Shown: one piece after another, positions 28,602 through 36,265 of the stretch | Numbering within the stretch: the first letter of the stretch is position 1 | Layout of the letters: every line of letters starts with the position of its first letter | Source: Acidimicrobiales bacterium | Lineage (GTDB): Bacteria; Actinomycetota; Acidimicrobiia; Acidimicrobiales; RAAP-2 | Length of the DNA stretch: 36,282 nt | NCBI GenBank assembly: GCA_025449805.1 | Contig: JANWIR010000090.1 | Location: 1 to 36,282, forward strand | Direction of reading: 5' to 3' | Made by a program: the position numbers and the translations under genes | The notes under the pieces: generated by a model | Seen by the model: only the letters and a program-made list of their open reading frames with translations | The model's database searches: none | Told to the model about the DNA's origin: nothing

Positions 28602-29162
28602 TCATGCGTCGCCGAGCATGGCGGGCGTAAACGCGGGACCGTGACCGGGCACAATCAAGATGGGTTCGAGCGCAAGCACCTGACGTCTCGACTCTTCGAG
28701 AGAACTTTGACTATCGGCGAGGGGGTCTTCCATTGGTCCGACACTTGACCACCACAAGTGGGTACACACAACCAAGCCTTCGTCCGTTTCGATCAAGGTA
28801 GAGAGATCTTGGGGCGTGTGTCCGGGGGTATCAAGAAGAGAAACCGAGGGAGCCCCGGCGATAACGTCAACTCGGTCACCCCACTGGTCACCTCGATAGA
28901 CCGCCCAAACATCGTGGACGCTCGCGTTACGAAAGAGTGCGGCGTTCAAGGTGTGGTCGGGGTGGTGATGACTGAAGATCACGTCCGTCACGTCGTCTTC
29001 GTGAACCCCGATCAGGTGCAGCGGATCGAGAATCGCTTCACGATTGGGCACCATGCCTGGGTCAATCACGATAATGGCGCTTTCTTCGCGAACCAGGGTT
29101 ACGGTTCCCGCGACGCGCTCACCGACGTAGCCATTGAATAGTACGTTCACTATGGCAGTCAT
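28602..29162 (-). CDS. MBL-fold metallohydrolase (MBLAC1-like)
   Basis: The 186-residue protein has a metallo-beta-lactamase fold. SHHHPDH (about 64-70) is the HxHxDH metal motif, DTPGHTPQD gives the next histidine and VPGHGPAF the last. The compact length resembles MBLAC1-type hydrolases rather than lactamases. The substrate is unknown. ATG 29162 is preceded by AAGGGG and a TAACCT hexamer at 29190-29195, so it is leadered. It lies past the end of the peptide-binding protein gene on the same strand, with a long hairpin between. Confidence 0.85.
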   Translation of the reverse strand: MTAIVNVLFNGYVGERVAGTVTLVREESAIIVIDPGMVPNREAILDPLHLIGVHEDDVTDVIFSHHHPDHTLNAALFRNASVHDVWAVYRGDQWGDRVDVIAGAPSVSLLDTPGHTPQDLSTLIETDEGLVVCTHLWWSSVGPMEDPLADSQSSLEESRRQVLALEPILIVPGHGPAFTPAMLGDA

Positions 29163-29205
29163 GTCGCCCCTTGTCGTTGTCGTAGAAAGAGGTTAGCGGC
29201 GAGAC

Positions 29206-29249
29206 CCACGCGTCGCGAAGCGCTCGCTCGAACACTGCGCGACGCGTGG
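29206..29249. terminator. 12-bp perfect inverted repeat between peptide-binding protein and MBL genes
   Basis: CCACGCGTCGCG and CGCGACGCGTGG form a perfect 12-bp stem with a 20-nt loop that itself contains AGCG/CGCT. It begins 25 nt after the peptide-binding protein stop. It lacks a T-run, so it is either a U-less terminator or an operator; ACGCGT sits at each arm's centre. Confidence 0.5.
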
Positions 29250-29274
29250 ACCGCTTAGCGAATTCTGTTCATTC

Positions 29275-31101
29275 TTAGAAGTAGTAGTACTCCGGCATGA
29301 AGTTGCCAAGGGGGTTCGGTGTGAAGCCAATGGAACTCTTCAAGACTTTCTTCACCTCGATGATTGATGTGGGGTTCGGCTGATAGAGGACGGGCAACTG
29401 TTGCGCGGCGTAGTTGGCGTACTTGGTCAGTTTGGCGTTTCCAAAAGTCGTCTCGTTAATGAGCGCGTTCATTTTGGCGTCACTGTAGCCACCGGGATTG
29501 AATCCTCCCTTGGTGCTGAACAGCGTTTCGCCCGAAGGATAGAAGTCGGGCGCGTAGATCCATCCGGCACCCCACGAGCAGATTTCGTAGTGCTGCGTCT
29601 TGCTCGTACAGTCCGCGATGACTTGGTTAAACGTGCCGGTGGTGTGTGAAAAGCGAATGCCGATGCTCGCCCAGTCGGCAATCTCCGTGGTAAAGGTGGT
29701 GTCCAGCGACGGCGACCCACTGGCCCACGCGATGGAGAGGTTTAAGGTGTAGCCCTTGGTGATTCCTGCTCCACATTGCGTCGAGCCAGATCCAGGGTTC
29801 TCGCACGTCTGAACACCGTTTTGCATCTGCCAGCCGTGTGCGCGCAGGAGTTCTTTCGCCTTTTTCAGATTGAAGGGGTAGGGATTTGCAACTGGTCCGC
29901 TGATCGAGGCAGGCGCGTTGGGTGGTATTGGGCTCACCGTCGGTACACCGTAACCCTTGTCGACCTTCTTAATGATGCCCAACTGATTAACGGCAAGCTG
30001 CAGCGCCTGGCGGATATAGAGCTGTCCGATGGCGGCCGCTTTAGGGTCTGCGGCGCTGAAGTTGAACGGGCCATAGTTAAAGCTCCAGGGCGTGCCTGAG
30101 TGGATGTCGTAGAAACCCGCAATTGGCGACCAGTTGGCGCCGACGGCACCCGGTGACGGGGCATCCGAGGTCAGGACCGACGGATCGAGGTAACCCAGGT
30201 CGAGCGTGTGGGCCGACAGTTGCAACTGCTCAGCCGCCGCCGTCGTGAACGCAACTTCCTTCACCTTTGCCACTTGCGGCTTCGGAAAGCCCGAATAGTG
30301 CGGGTTCGGTACGAACGTCACGTTGCCCAAATTGTCAATGGACGCCAATTTCCACGGGCCGTCGGTACCGCTCTCCCACAGATGGTCCGTGAAGAGCGCG
30401 GTTGACGATGACTGCGTGTCGAGATACGCAACGACCTTGACGCACGCAGCGTCAGTTGATGCGCTTCCGTAGGTGCCCGACGCGCACGTTGACGCCGTGG
30501 TCGCGGACGAACGGTCCCAACTATTGGGAAACGGCGTGATCTCTGAGAGATAGTTGTAGAGGAGCCAGTTTGGATTAACGGCACTGGTGAACTCAATGGT
30601 CACGGTATTGCCGTGACCCGTGGCTGACTGAACCTGATCGGGAATCCCGAGACCCGGGTTATAACCGGCGTACCCCGTGGGGTCGGCTTTGTACATGTTG
30701 AGAAAGAACATGACCGACTGCGCATTAACCGTCTGACCGTCGGCGAACTTCCACCCTTTGAGATGAATCGTGACTTTGGTGTTGCCGTTCGAAAACGTTG
30801 GGAGCGAAGCGAGTGACAGCGACGGCACGACCGCGACTGAACCTCCGAGACCAAACCAGTAGAGAGGTCGATACATCTCTTGTTGAAACTGATTGATGTT
30901 GTCCACTGAGAAGTACTGTCCAGACATAAAGGGGAAGATGTAGTTAGGGTTTGCGCCAGGACCCTCCGCATAGGTGATGACCTTGGCGTTCGTCGACGAC
31001 TTCGAGGGGCCGCCCGAACTCACGACGACCAGACTGACAATCACGGCCGCCGCCACACCCAACAGGGCGAGCACACTCCAGGTCTTGCGGGTTGATTTCA
31101 T
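29275..31101 (-). CDS. Extracellular solute-binding protein, family 5 (peptide/nickel type)
   Basis: ATG 31101 follows GGAGGAAG and gives 608 residues. The track's start adds 55 residues of leader sequence. The N-terminus is KSTRK followed by a hydrophobic helix to about residue 30, without a lipobox cysteine, so it is a signal peptide or an anchor. The SBP_bac_5 domain follows with GWKFADGQTVNAQSVMF and YIRQALQLAVN, both typical of oligopeptide-binding proteins of ABC importers. A SSGGPSKSST linker lies after the helix. No permease or ATPase gene is in the window, so it is either an orphan or works with a distant transporter. Confidence 0.88.
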   Translation of the reverse strand: MKSTRKTWSVLALLGVAAAVIVSLVVVSSGGPSKSSTNAKVITYAEGPGANPNYIFPFMSGQYFSVDNINQFQQEMYRPLYWFGLGGSVAVVPSLSLASLPTFSNGNTKVTIHLKGWKFADGQTVNAQSVMFFLNMYKADPTGYAGYNPGLGIPDQVQSATGHGNTVTIEFTSAVNPNWLLYNYLSEITPFPNSWDRSSATTASTCASGTYGSASTDAACVKVVAYLDTQSSSTALFTDHLWESGTDGPWKLASIDNLGNVTFVPNPHYSGFPKPQVAKVKEVAFTTAAAEQLQLSAHTLDLGYLDPSVLTSDAPSPGAVGANWSPIAGFYDIHSGTPWSFNYGPFNFSAADPKAAAIGQLYIRQALQLAVNQLGIIKKVDKGYGVPTVSPIPPNAPASISGPVANPYPFNLKKAKELLRAHGWQMQNGVQTCENPGSGSTQCGAGITKGYTLNLSIAWASGSPSLDTTFTTEIADWASIGIRFSHTTGTFNQVIADCTSKTQHYEICSWGAGWIYAPDFYPSGETLFSTKGGFNPGGYSDAKMNALINETTFGNAKLTKYANYAAQQLPVLYQPNPTSIIEVKKVLKSSIGFTPNPLGNFMPEYYYF

Positions 31102-31490
31102 TTCACTTCCTCCACTCACGTGTCGCGGCGCGCCAAAGCCGAACGTTCTTGTCACCTCAACGCTACGGAGAGGAATTTCGAAACAGCTTGTAATTGCCTT
31201 ACAGTCGTCTGTGTCTTGTGTTGTGAACTGCGTTTCGCGTTCGATTTTCTGATTACCCATGCACAATGAGTACGTTGCGGATGTCGTTAGGAACGTTGTG
31301 TGTCGACCTCGATCTCGTCCCAGTTCTTCGAAACATCAAGGGCGATCCAAAGCACGCACACCCAATCGCGTCGACACCGTGTAAGGGCGCCGCGCAAAGA
31401 AGGGTCCGGCGCGGTTCAAGCGCCCCACCCGCGCTTCCGCGCGTTTCCTGACGTCTACAGGTGCGTGATCGACGGTTAGCGTCGAGGTCC
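31102..31490. other. 389-bp divergent intergenic region
   Basis: The region lies between the peptide-binding protein gene (minus) and the secreted hydrolase gene (plus). It holds the GGAGGAAG ribosome site of the former and a TAGCGT hexamer (31477-31482) 8 nt before the hydrolase ATG. It is locally AT-richer near 31160-31260. No convincing gene or RNA was seen. The track's frames here are upstream extensions. Confidence 0.5.
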
Positions 31491-32684
31491 ATGAGAACAC
31501 GTGACGCGGTAACGATCGTCAGTGCTCTGTTTTGCGGTTCGAAGTCAGGGTCGATTGACCCAAGACGAAACCAGCTCGCCGAGCGCCGCAACCGGGGGCA
31601 ACGCTGCTTGGCCATTGCCGTCCTGCTCGTGACTCAGGCTGGGATCATCGCCACTTCGGCGAATGGTGCGACGTCGACTGGGCTGAATCCACCTCAGCTC
31701 TATTCGGTGGGCGTGGCGCGTTGCGTCTTCGTCGATGCGTCACGAAGCGTTGCCAATTTCGCGACCAACCCGGTGTCACGCTGGCACGACACGCGCCGAC
31801 TCGTTACTGAGATTCGCTACCCCACCAATCTGGTCAACACTCCCCTCACGGAAACTGCCGGCGCTGCGCCCGCGTCAAAAATCGGTGGCTACCCGACAGT
31901 GATCTTTGCGCACGGCTACGACGTGACACCCGATCTGTACGCACCGCTACTGGACGCCTGGGTACGAGCGGGTTTCGTGGTTGTCGCGCCGTGGTTCCCG
32001 GACGAAAACCCAAACGCGGTCGCCCAACAACACGGGGTCAACACCGAAGGAGACTTAGCGAACGAACCTGCCGACCTCGCCTACGTCGCGAATTCCGTGG
32101 TAAGTGCCTCGACGGGGGTGTTGTCAAGCTGCCCGATTCTTGGAGGTCTCATCGACCCGTCACGCCTAGCGTTCGCCGGTCACTCCGACGGTGCGACGGC
32201 CGTTGGGATGTTGATGTACGACCACGGACTCGACCCCCAGGGGGTCAATTATGCGGACTTGCGAAAGGGACTCCACGTCGGCGCGGTCATGATCTACTCC
32301 GGTAGCGCCGACACTCAACAGGCCTTCGCGACGCCGGCGGCGCATCCGGCACTCTTGGTCATCCATAGCCTCGGCGATACGTGCAATCCACTCGCAAACG
32401 GCCGCCGGCTCTACGATCAGGTGCACCAAGTTGACAAATGGTTCCTCGAACTTCGCACGGCGCACCATTTGCCACCATTCGACGGCGTGGATGCGGCCGC
32501 GTTTCGTGTCGTCAGTGCTACCACTGTCGAGTTCTTGCAAGCAGCCCTGACACCACCCTCCCCCGGGCTGAATCTGACCGCCTACGCGAATCAAGATCCG
32601 TCCGTGGCACGAATGTTTCAGTCGAACCCCGGTCCGCCGATGCCGCCGACGTTGGCAACGCCGCGAAGTTGTGGTCGCGCCTAA
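31491..32684 (+). CDS. Secreted alpha/beta hydrolase
   Basis: ATG 31491 gives 397 residues. A basic N-region (RRNQLAERRNRGQR) precedes a hydrophobic segment at about 39-58 ending ATSANGA, a likely signal peptide, although the N-region is unusually long and a later start is possible. The hydrolase fold has the oxyanion FAHGYD, the nucleophile serine in AGHSDGA (232), the acid in SLGDTCN (296) and a histidine in AHHLPP (325-326). The family resembles dienelactone-hydrolase or chlorophyllase/PET-hydrolase-like enzymes. The substrate is unknown. It is divergent from the peptide-binding protein. Confidence 0.8.
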   Translation: MRTRDAVTIVSALFCGSKSGSIDPRRNQLAERRNRGQRCLAIAVLLVTQAGIIATSANGATSTGLNPPQLYSVGVARCVFVDASRSVANFATNPVSRWHDTRRLVTEIRYPTNLVNTPLTETAGAAPASKIGGYPTVIFAHGYDVTPDLYAPLLDAWVRAGFVVVAPWFPDENPNAVAQQHGVNTEGDLANEPADLAYVANSVVSASTGVLSSCPILGGLIDPSRLAFAGHSDGATAVGMLMYDHGLDPQGVNYADLRKGLHVGAVMIYSGSADTQQAFATPAAHPALLVIHSLGDTCNPLANGRRLYDQVHQVDKWFLELRTAHHLPPFDGVDAAAFRVVSATTVEFLQAALTPPSPGLNLTAYANQDPSVARMFQSNPGPPMPPTLATPRSCGRA

Positions 32685-32804
32685 CAGCCGTAATGGCTGG
32701 GTGGGTACAAGTTGAACCCTCATCACGCAACAGGTGCGGGCTTAGGCAACCCGTTCAATCGTCAGAATATTTCGCCTCGAGGGTTAGCGGACGACGCGCT
32801 CGAA

Positions 32805-32810
32805 TAGAGT
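32805..32810 (+). promoter_or_regulatory. -10 hexamer TAGAGT of leaderless small membrane protein gene
   Basis: TAGAGT lies 6 nt (CAGCGA) before ATG 32817, the same hexamer and spacing as scpA. Confidence 0.65.
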
Positions 32811-32816
32811 CAGCGA

Positions 32817-33269
32817 ATGGTCAACTCGTCGAAATTACAGCGCGACGTGGTGATGTCAACCCTCGCCTTAGGCGCCATCGTCGAAACTGGATGGACGATC
32901 TTTCTCGCGGTCCGCTTACCGCGGCACTACGTCGCGAACCATTGGGATTTGGCGTGGGTTGGTCTCGACAGCGCCCAGGTCATCGTTCTCCTTCTCACTG
33001 GCTGGGCGGCGTGGCGACGACGTGCGATTCTGATCCTTTTCGCGAACGCCGCAGCCACGCTCCTGTTCGTCGACGCGTGGTTTGACGTCACCACGGCGCG
33101 CTACCGCGATCTGACAGAGAGCCTGTTGTCACTCACGATTGAGATTCCCTCCGCACTGTTCTTACTGTGGATGAGTCGGCGAACAGCGAAACGAGTTACC
33201 CGAGCGTGGCTCTCCGACAGCGACTTAGCGCTGGTGCCGACCCATCGACTGAAGATTCCTCATTCGTAG
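32817..33269 (+). CDS. Small integral membrane protein, actinobacterial hypothetical family
   Basis: The 150-residue protein has about four hydrophobic helices. HWDLAWVGLDSAQVIVLLLTGWAAWRRRA is a conserved pattern of a widespread but uncharacterised actinobacterial family; the key pieces are WDLAWVGLD and LLFVDAWFDV. The last 35 residues are basic and cytoplasmic. No function is known. The start is confirmed by a leaderless-type promoter. It is an isolated gene; a small hairpin (33339-33356) may end its transcript. Confidence 0.75.
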   Translation: MVNSSKLQRDVVMSTLALGAIVETGWTIFLAVRLPRHYVANHWDLAWVGLDSAQVIVLLLTGWAAWRRRAILILFANAAATLLFVDAWFDVTTARYRDLTESLLSLTIEIPSALFLLWMSRRTAKRVTRAWLSDSDLALVPTHRLKIPHS

Positions 33270-33624
33270 TCCGTCGATCCGCAGCATTCGACTCCACTCG
33301 ACGTGATTTCGCCTCGAACGACGGCGCGAGGGTCGACGATGTTGCTCGTGCAACGTGCTTGTAGCGTCCAAGTGGACGATTTCTGTGGCAACTGAAGCCC
33401 GCGCCAGTTGGTCAATGGCGAGGGCAACGGAGCTAATGACGTAGTCGAATTTGTCCTCGATGACGACTCCCGGGTAGTCGGGACTACGTCAGCCGTTTGC
33501 GGTTCTGACTCGTGCAGTGCCCGCCGAGTAGGCGTCTGCCAGACTGACCCAAGACCAGGGCGCACGACGCCACGACCCGCGACGCGACTGCCTCGTGTCA
33601 CCCCTCACTGAAGAAAGACCACCC
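33270..33624. other. 355-bp intergenic region with a 10-bp inverted repeat
   Basis: No gene is convincing here; the 113-residue minus-strand frame has no recognisable features. A hairpin (GTTGC-TCGT-GCAAC) lies at 33341-33354. TGACGTAGTC (33437-33446) is repeated inverted as GACTACGTCA (33482-33491). The region would hold the promoter of the kinase-like gene, but no clear -10 was found. Confidence 0.45.
33437..33491. repeat. Inverted repeat TGACGTAGTC / GACTACGTCA
   Basis: Two perfect 10-bp arms are separated by 35 bp, and between them lies CGACT-N7-AGTCG. It lies about 135 bp before the diacylglycerol-kinase-like gene and could be an operator or a fold in its leader. Confidence 0.45.
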
Positions 33625-34515
33625 ATGTTGCCTATCGCCGTTATCGCCCACAAGAAGAAAGTCTTAGGCGGAGGACTTAAGGAGCTACGCCAACGCCTAG
33701 AAGGGTACGGCTATGACAAACCGCTGTGGTTCGAAGCGTCCAGCAGTCGCGAAACTGCCAAATGTGCTCGCAAGGCCGTCGCGCAGGGCGCGACTCTTCT
33801 GCTCATCTGGGGCGGCGACGGCACGGTACAGCGCTGCGTCAACGCGGTGGTCGACGCCGACGTCGAAATCGCGATACTGCCGGCGGGCACCGCGAATCTT
33901 TTGGCGACCAATCTGGAAATTCCCCTCACGCTGAAGGGATCGCTCGACGTCGCTCTCGAAGGCACACCTCGCCGTCTGGACGTTGGTGTTATGAACGGAA
34001 AGTGTTTCACCGTTATGGCCGGCATTGGTTTCGACGCCATCATGATGCAAAAGGCCGACGGCAAACTCAAGGAGCGCTTTGGACGACTGGCGTATCTCTG
34101 GACGGGTCTCAAGGCAACGCGCGTCAACGCGCGCTACGCCGAGGTGCGTGTCGATGGAAAAGCCTGGTTTCGCGGTCGCGCAAGCTGTGTCCTCATTGGA
34201 CAGATGAATCAACTGGCAGGAGGTATCGCCGCCTTTCCTAGCGGTGAACCGGACGATGGCGTCCTCGAAGTAGGCGTGGTCACGGCGCAGAACGCTCGCC
34301 AGTGGGGGCGCGTCGCGGCACGCCTCGTCGCGGGCAACGCGCAACTGTCCCCATTTACTCAGATGACCCAGGGCCGCGACATTGAAGTAACCCTTGACAA
34401 AGCCTCACCCTACGAACTCGACGGCGGCGCTCGAAAATCCCGTCACCATCACGCCATCAGTGTTCGACCGAGTGCCGTGTCAATTAAGGTCCCCCTCTCA
34501 CCTGACCATGAGTAG
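33625..34515 (+). CDS. Diacylglycerol kinase family lipid kinase
   Basis: ATG 33625 gives 296 residues; a GTG ten codons earlier is the track's choice. The N-terminal catalytic domain has IWGGDGTVQR (about 61-70), the ATP motif of the DAGK/sphingosine kinase family, and PAGTANLLATN. The C-terminal domain contains AGIGFDA and DDGVLEV. It should phosphorylate diacylglycerol or a similar lipid at the membrane. Its end overlaps the YihY-like gene by 8 nt, so the two are coupled. Confidence 0.88.
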   Translation: MLPIAVIAHKKKVLGGGLKELRQRLEGYGYDKPLWFEASSSRETAKCARKAVAQGATLLLIWGGDGTVQRCVNAVVDADVEIAILPAGTANLLATNLEIPLTLKGSLDVALEGTPRRLDVGVMNGKCFTVMAGIGFDAIMMQKADGKLKERFGRLAYLWTGLKATRVNARYAEVRVDGKAWFRGRASCVLIGQMNQLAGGIAAFPSGEPDDGVLEVGVVTAQNARQWGRVAARLVAGNAQLSPFTQMTQGRDIEVTLDKASPYELDGGARKSRHHHAISVRPSAVSIKVPLSPDHE

Positions 34516-35410
34516 CGCCTCCTTTGTGGCCGAGACGCGCCACCTCACTGGTGACGACGCCGTCGCGGCCCTTCGGCGAATGGGTCTGCGCACGCTCCTG
34601 CACGATTCCTTTCGACGACTTCGTCTCGCCGATGGCTTCAGCCACGCTCGCTCGCTCGCTTACTTAACATCACTAGTGGTCATCCAAGCCCTGATCGGGT
34701 TAGTAGGGATAGCGAGCGTGCTGCACAAGGGCGGACTCAACCGCGTCATTGCCGAGACCATCCACCGCGCTGTGCCCGGACCCGCTGGTCACGTACTCAC
34801 GACGGCCGTCACCCAAGCCAAGATCAATGGAGCCGAGCACCACTATCTCGCAATTTTGATTGGCGTGGTCGGCTCGCTGACCACCGCAACGACCGCGATG
34901 GGGCAGCTGGAGCGCGGCGTAAATCGGCTCTACGGGCTCGAGCGTGATCGACCGACGCGGGCAAAATACACGCGTGCGCTGTACTGTGCGTTCAGTGCGG
35001 GGTCTCTAACGATCATCGCGTTTGCCTGTCTCGCGCTGGGCAACAGTCTTTCATTGTTCACTCACTCACGCGCCGTCGACGCCGCATGGTCCGCGATTCG
35101 CTGGCCCCTCGGCGTCGTGCTCTTTGCGCTGGCGGTGACGGTCTTGTTCCGCTGGACCCCGAATCGGCGTCAGCCGCACCTGTCGTGGCTCGCCTTTGGT
35201 GCCGCGACTGCGGTGATCTTGTGGGTGTTGTCGACCGCAGCGCTGGGGCTTTTTCTCGGCGAGAGCTCATCTTTTGGCGCGACCTACGGTCCGCTGGCCG
35301 GCGTCGTGGCCCTCTTACTTTGGAGTCTCTTTTCGAGCGTGTCGCTGCTCTTTGGCGCCGCCGTCGCCGCCGAACTCGAAGACAGTCGCCGAGACCTCCG
35401 GTCGGGTTGA
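34508..35410 (+). CDS. YihY/BrkB family membrane protein
   Basis: ATG 34508 gives 300 residues and overlaps the end of the kinase gene by 8 nt. The track's start lies inside that gene in another frame. About six membrane helices are visible, with the family hallmarks ARSLAYLTSLVVIQALIG near the N-terminus, MGQLERGVNRLYGLE in the middle and GATYGPLAGVVALLLW near the end. The family was once called RNase BN, wrongly. Its real role is unclear. Coupling to a lipid kinase suggests an envelope-lipid role, which is inference only. Confidence 0.88.
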   Translation: MSSASFVAETRHLTGDDAVAALRRMGLRTLLHDSFRRLRLADGFSHARSLAYLTSLVVIQALIGLVGIASVLHKGGLNRVIAETIHRAVPGPAGHVLTTAVTQAKINGAEHHYLAILIGVVGSLTTATTAMGQLERGVNRLYGLERDRPTRAKYTRALYCAFSAGSLTIIAFACLALGNSLSLFTHSRAVDAAWSAIRWPLGVVLFALAVTVLFRWTPNRRQPHLSWLAFGAATAVILWVLSTAALGLFLGESSSFGATYGPLAGVVALLLWSLFSSVSLLFGAAVAAELEDSRRDLRSG

Positions 35411-35721
35411 ATCTGGGACGGTCAGCGGTACGTGCGTGCGGGCACGAAAAGCTCACGTAACGCCTTTTAAATTCATAGCGAACGCCAACGTGCCGTCACG
35501 AACGATCAATTCGCTTTCAACGAACCGTGGTGCTTGCAGTGCAGCCCAGGACCAATTCAGTGGTATGAACCACCGGCAAGAACGAGGTACCTGACACCGT
35601 CAAAAAGTTGCAATTCACTCAAGCGTTGGTGTCGGAGACCCGACGCCCCAGATCGGGTACCGGGCACAGGCGCCTTCTCAAAATCGTCAATCAGACGTGA
35701 TTCGTCGAACTTCAAATTTGG
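35411..35721. other. 311-bp intergenic region before the toxin-antitoxin pair
   Basis: The region lies after the YihY-like gene and after the relE stop on the other strand, so the genes converge. A weak hairpin CGTGC-N6-GCACG occurs shortly after the YihY stop. The left copy of a 17-bp repeat is at 35629-35645. The 64- and 106-residue frames here are not convincing genes. Confidence 0.5.
35629..35645. repeat. 17-bp direct repeat, left copy
   Basis: GTGTCGGAGACCCGACG is found here and again identically at 36266-36282, so the two copies bracket the toxin-antitoxin pair. The repeat contains a small inverted repeat (GTCGG-AGAC-CCGAC). Confidence 0.7.
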
Positions 35722-35979
35722 CTATTGATAAACATCGCGTCGATGGCCGATAGTGACGACCACGATGAGGAGTACGCCATCATCGATGGTGTAAATGATT
35801 CGGTAATCACCTACCCTCAGCCGGTAGCCAGGCCGTCCTCGAAGGGGCCGAGACGCTGGCGGACGTGGGTCTTGCGCAAGTAGCGCAATGGCGCCTTGGA
35901 TACGAGGTTGCGTGGAACGATCAATCTTTCGAATTTCGCGCAGGGCCGCGGGCCGGAACTCAATTCGATAGTCGTTCAC
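35722..35979 (-). CDS. RelE/ParE-family toxin
   Basis: The 85-residue RelE-superfamily toxin probably cleaves mRNA at the ribosome. The N-terminal YRIEFRPAALREIRKID, the central PLRGRPGYRLRVGDYRIIY and the final VVTIGHRRDVYQ are the classic conserved blocks. The basic and aromatic residues of the final block (H, R, R, Y) are intact, so it should be active. The GTG start overlaps the antitoxin stop (GTGA), giving coupled translation. It is most like RelE of Phd/RelE pairs. Confidence 0.92.
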   Translation of the reverse strand: MNDYRIEFRPAALREIRKIDRSTQPRIQGAIALLAQDPRPPASRPLRGRPGYRLRVGDYRIIYTIDDGVLLIVVVTIGHRRDVYQ

Positions 35980-36224
35980 GACCAGCCGAGATCGATCTTC
36001 AGCTGTTCCCAGGGGATGTTGGCCCCCTCTTCGGCGAACGAGGCGTCGTACGCGGCGACGTCTTGCGACTCTTCAAACGCTTCGAGCATTTCGTCGTAGT
36101 GTCCGGGACTCACCACTACAGCAGCTCGGCGTCCGTAGTGCTCCAAGACGACCGGCTCTGACTTCGACATCTCCACGACCTCGGAGAGTTTTTCACGTGC
36201 CTTGCTGACCGAGATTTTGCTCAT
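35976..36224 (-). CDS. Phd/YefM-family antitoxin
   Basis: ATG 36224 gives 82 residues; the track adds six. The N-terminal domain has the Phd/YefM pattern ISVSKAREKLSEVVEM and EPVVLEHYGRRAAVVVSP, which binds DNA, followed by an acidic toxin-binding tail. TACAAT lies 6 nt before the ATG, so the mRNA should be leaderless. Two TTGTACAA palindromes upstream are likely binding sites for its own repression. It comes first in the operon, as usual. Confidence 0.92.
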   Translation of the reverse strand: MSKISVSKAREKLSEVVEMSKSEPVVLEHYGRRAAVVVSPGHYDEMLEAFEESQDVAAYDASFAEEGANIPWEQLKIDLGWS

Positions 36225-36230
36225 ACGCAG

Positions 36231-36236
36231 ATTGTA
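36231..36236 (-). promoter_or_regulatory. -10 hexamer TACAAT of leaderless antitoxin gene
   Basis: TACAAT on the minus strand lies 6 nt (CTGCGT) before ATG 36224 and overlaps the proximal TTGTACAA palindrome. Confidence 0.7.
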
Positions 36237-36263
36237 CAACATCTGTCTCTGTTTTGTACAAAA
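36232..36263. promoter_or_regulatory. Twin TTGTACAA operators of the toxin-antitoxin operon
   Basis: TTGTACAA occurs at 36232-36239 over the -10 element. It occurs again at 36254-36261 inside the 12-bp palindrome TTTTGTACAAAA (36252-36263). Their centres are 22 bp apart, about two turns of DNA. The TGTACA core matches the known operator core of the E. coli yefM-yoeB operon, so autoregulation by the antitoxin-toxin complex is likely. Confidence 0.75.
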
Positions 36264-36265
36264 TC

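Noticed and set aside
33260-33601. 113-residue minus-strand ORF in the intergenic region
   Set aside because: Its composition is low-complexity-like, with no domain, start signal or operon context.
35600-35660. Possible tRNA 3' end on the minus strand (CCGACACCA at the repeat)
   Set aside because: The reverse complement ends like a tRNA, but no T-arm (GTTCRA) or cloverleaf can be formed upstream.
35534-35728. 64-residue ORF before the toxin gene
   Set aside because: It has no recognisable domain or ribosome site, and it is built around the 17-bp repeat.
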